DNA from: Actinomycetes bacterium | Lineage (GTDB): Bacteria > Actinomycetota > Acidimicrobiia > Acidimicrobiales > Palsa-688 | Reading direction: 5' to 3' | Length of the DNA stretch: 15,597 nt | NCBI GenBank assembly: GCA_021827225.1 | Contig: JAKAXG010000028.1 | Coordinates: forward strand, 1-15,597 | Translations under genes and position numbers: made by a program | The notes under the pieces: generated by a model | Database searches by the model: none | Seen by the model: only the letters and a program-made list of their open reading frames with translations | What the model was told of the DNA's origin: nothing | Part shown: positions 14,330 through 15,597 of the stretch, piece by piece | Layout: the number at the start of each line of letters is the position of its first letter | How positions within the stretch are numbered: the stretch's first letter is position 1

Positions 14330-14411
14330 GCCCCGCCGGGGAATACCGCAGTCGGCCGCCCGGTTCCCTTCGCTAGCCTAAACAGTTCCGAAATTGGACC
14401 CCGGGGAGAGC

Positions 14412-15597
14412 GTGCCCAGTCGCCAGATGAACCAGAAGATAGCGGTCAGCGTGGTGTTCGTGGCCGCCATGTTCATGAACATCATGGACACCACCATCGT
14501 CAACGTGGCGCTGCCCACCATCGGCCGGCAGTTCCACGTGCGGCCCGACTCGGTCGACACCGTGGCCATCGGATACCTGGTCAGCCTGGCGGTGTTCATT
14601 CCCGTATCGGGCTGGATCGGCGACCGGCTGGGCGGCCGCCGGGTGCTGCTGACCTCGATCGTCCTGTTCACCGCGGCGTCGGCGTTGTGCGGGGTGGCCC
14701 AGAACCTGGGCGAGCTGGTCGTGTTCCGCATCGTGCAGGGCGCCGGCGGCGGCCTGATGGTCCCGGTCGGCATGGCCCTGCTCTACCGGACCTTCCCCCC
14801 GGCGGAGCGGGTGCGGGCCTCCAGCATCCTGGTGGTGCCCACCGCCCTGGCCCCGGCCCTCGGGCCGGTCCTGGGTGGGCTGTTCGTCACCGAGGTGTCG
14901 TGGAGGTGGGTCTTCTACGTCAACCTGCCCATCGGGATCGCCGCCTGGGTGTTCGGCATGGTCTTCCTCGACCGCCACTCCAGCGACCAGGCCGGGCCGC
15001 TCGACGTGGTGGGCTTCCTGCTCTCGGCCGCCGGCCTGGGGCTGGTGATGTACGGCATATCCGAGGGTCCGTTCAAGGGCTGGGGCCAGCCGCTGATCCT
15101 GTCCACCATCATCGCCGGGGCCGCCCTGCTCGTGGCCATGGTGGTCGTCGAGCTGCGCGCCACCCGGCCGCTCATCGACATCCGGCTGTTCCGCAACGGC
15201 CTGTTCCGCAACGCCAACATCGTCATATTCGTGGCGACCATCGCCTTCCTCGGCGTGCTGTTCCTGGTGGCCCTGTTCTTCCAGGACGGCCTGGGACTGT
15301 CGGCGCTCCAATCCGGGCTCAGCACCTTCCCGGAGGCGTTGGGGGTGATGCTGGGCGCCCAGGTGGTGACCCGGTTCCTCTACCCCACCCTCGGGCCCCG
15401 GCGGGTCATGTTCACCGGGCTGCTCATCCTGGCGGTGTCGCTGGGGCTCATGACCCTCATCAGCACCACCGGCGAGCTGTGGTGGATGAGGCTGCTGCTG
15501 TTCGTGGTGGGCTACGGGATGGCGCACTGCTTCACCTCGGCCCAGGCCGCCGGTTTCGCCACCATCTCCGGGGCCGACACCGCCCGGGCAGATCGGA
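14412..15597 (+). CDS. MFS transporter, DHA2 (EmrB/QacA) drug-export family, N-terminal part (cut by window edge)
   Basis: An integral membrane proton antiporter; 395 residues are present and the 3' end is outside the window. The first helix carries the DHA2 motif NIMDTTIVNVALPTI, motif A (GDRLGGRRVLL) follows helix 2, RIVQGAGGGLMVPVG is motif B in helix 4, and ALAPALGPVLGG is antiporter motif C in helix 5. SWRWVFYVNLPIG and the FFQDGLGLSALQSGL stretch further match 14-helix EmrB-type exporters. GTG start chosen because GGGGAG lies 3 nt upstream; an ATG five codons later lacks an RBS. A TAGCCT at 14374-14379 could be its -10. The gap to the aldehyde dehydrogenase is 82 nt, so it may be cotranscribed or separate. 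The exported compound is unknown. Confidence 0.9.
   Translation, partial: MPSRQMNQKIAVSVVFVAAMFMNIMDTTIVNVALPTIGRQFHVRPDSVDTVAIGYLVSLAVFIPVSGWIGDRLGGRRVLLTSIVLFTAASALCGVAQNLGELVVFRIVQGAGGGLMVPVGMALLYRTFPPAERVRASSILVVPTALAPALGPVLGGLFVTEVSWRWVFYVNLPIGIAAWVFGMVFLDRHSSDQAGPLDVVGFLLSAAGLGLVMYGISEGPFKGWGQPLILSTIIAGAALLVAMVVVELRATRPLIDIRLFRNGLFRNANIVIFVATIAFLGVLFLVALFFQDGLGLSALQSGLSTFPEALGVMLGAQVVTRFLYPTLGPRRVMFTGLLILAVSLGLMTLISTTGELWWMRLLLFVVGYGMAHCFTSAQAAGFATISGADTARADR

Noticed and set aside
14331..14341. CCCC-GCC-GGGG as a terminator after the aldehyde dehydrogenase
   Set aside because: Only a 4-bp stem with a 3-nt loop and no T-run; such runs are expected by chance at this GC content.
14373..15527. 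384-codon minus-strand frame rich in His, Gln and Gly
   Set aside because: Complement of the MFS transporter, whose motifs A, B and C are clear on the plus strand.
1..15597. CRISPR arrays, insertion-sequence ends, tRNA or rRNA genes, riboswitches, phage genes
   Set aside because: No regularly spaced repeats, transposase motifs, cloverleaf sequences or conserved RNA elements were recognised by eye on either strand.

Overview
The window comes from a high-GC Gram-positive genome, most likely an actinobacterium. Reasons are the strongly GC-biased third codon positions, frequent GTG/TTG starts, leaderless-type promoters, and CYP125-like, EchA19-like and DUF4032 proteins. The exact lineage cannot be fixed from sequence alone.

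Left block (1 to about 3035) is a small steroid or acyl-CoA catabolism neighbourhood, partly decayed. On the minus strand, an EchA19-like enoyl-CoA hydratase is translationally coupled to a CYP125-like cytochrome P450 cut by the window edge. Upstream lies a broken remnant of a FadD-type acyl-CoA ligase that still keeps a promoter, RBS and start codon. It is divergent from a TetR regulator (plus strand), and a perfect 19-bp inverted repeat sits inside the fadD promoter spacer. Convergent with tetR is an HsaB-like flavin reductase, coupled to the 3' stub of a short-chain dehydrogenase whose 5' part is missing.

Middle block (3114 to about 11372, all minus strand) is a compact seven-gene alpha-glucoside uptake and hydrolysis operon: LacI regulator, solute-binding lipoprotein, two inner-membrane permeases, GH13 alpha-glucosidase, ABC ATPase and ROK fructokinase. 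The first six follow the gene order of the rhizobial aglREFGAK operon. The added fructokinase suggests a glucose-fructose disaccharide such as sucrose or an isomer. Most genes overlap or nearly touch. The exception is a 73-nt gap holding a strong 12-bp-stem hairpin between the binding protein and the first permease. A 24-bp perfect palindrome just downstream of a TTGACA promoter is the likely LacI operator.

Right block (11350-15597): a DUF4032 kinase-fold protein (minus) diverges from an atypical aldehyde dehydrogenase (plus), and both appear to have leaderless promoters. A DHA2-type MFS drug exporter then runs off the right edge.

No rRNA, tRNA, CRISPR array, insertion sequence or phage gene was seen. 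I found no wholly new system. The most informative signals are regulatory (three inverted-repeat elements, leaderless promoters) and the two gene remnants, which suggest a rearrangement between the steroid block and the sugar operon.
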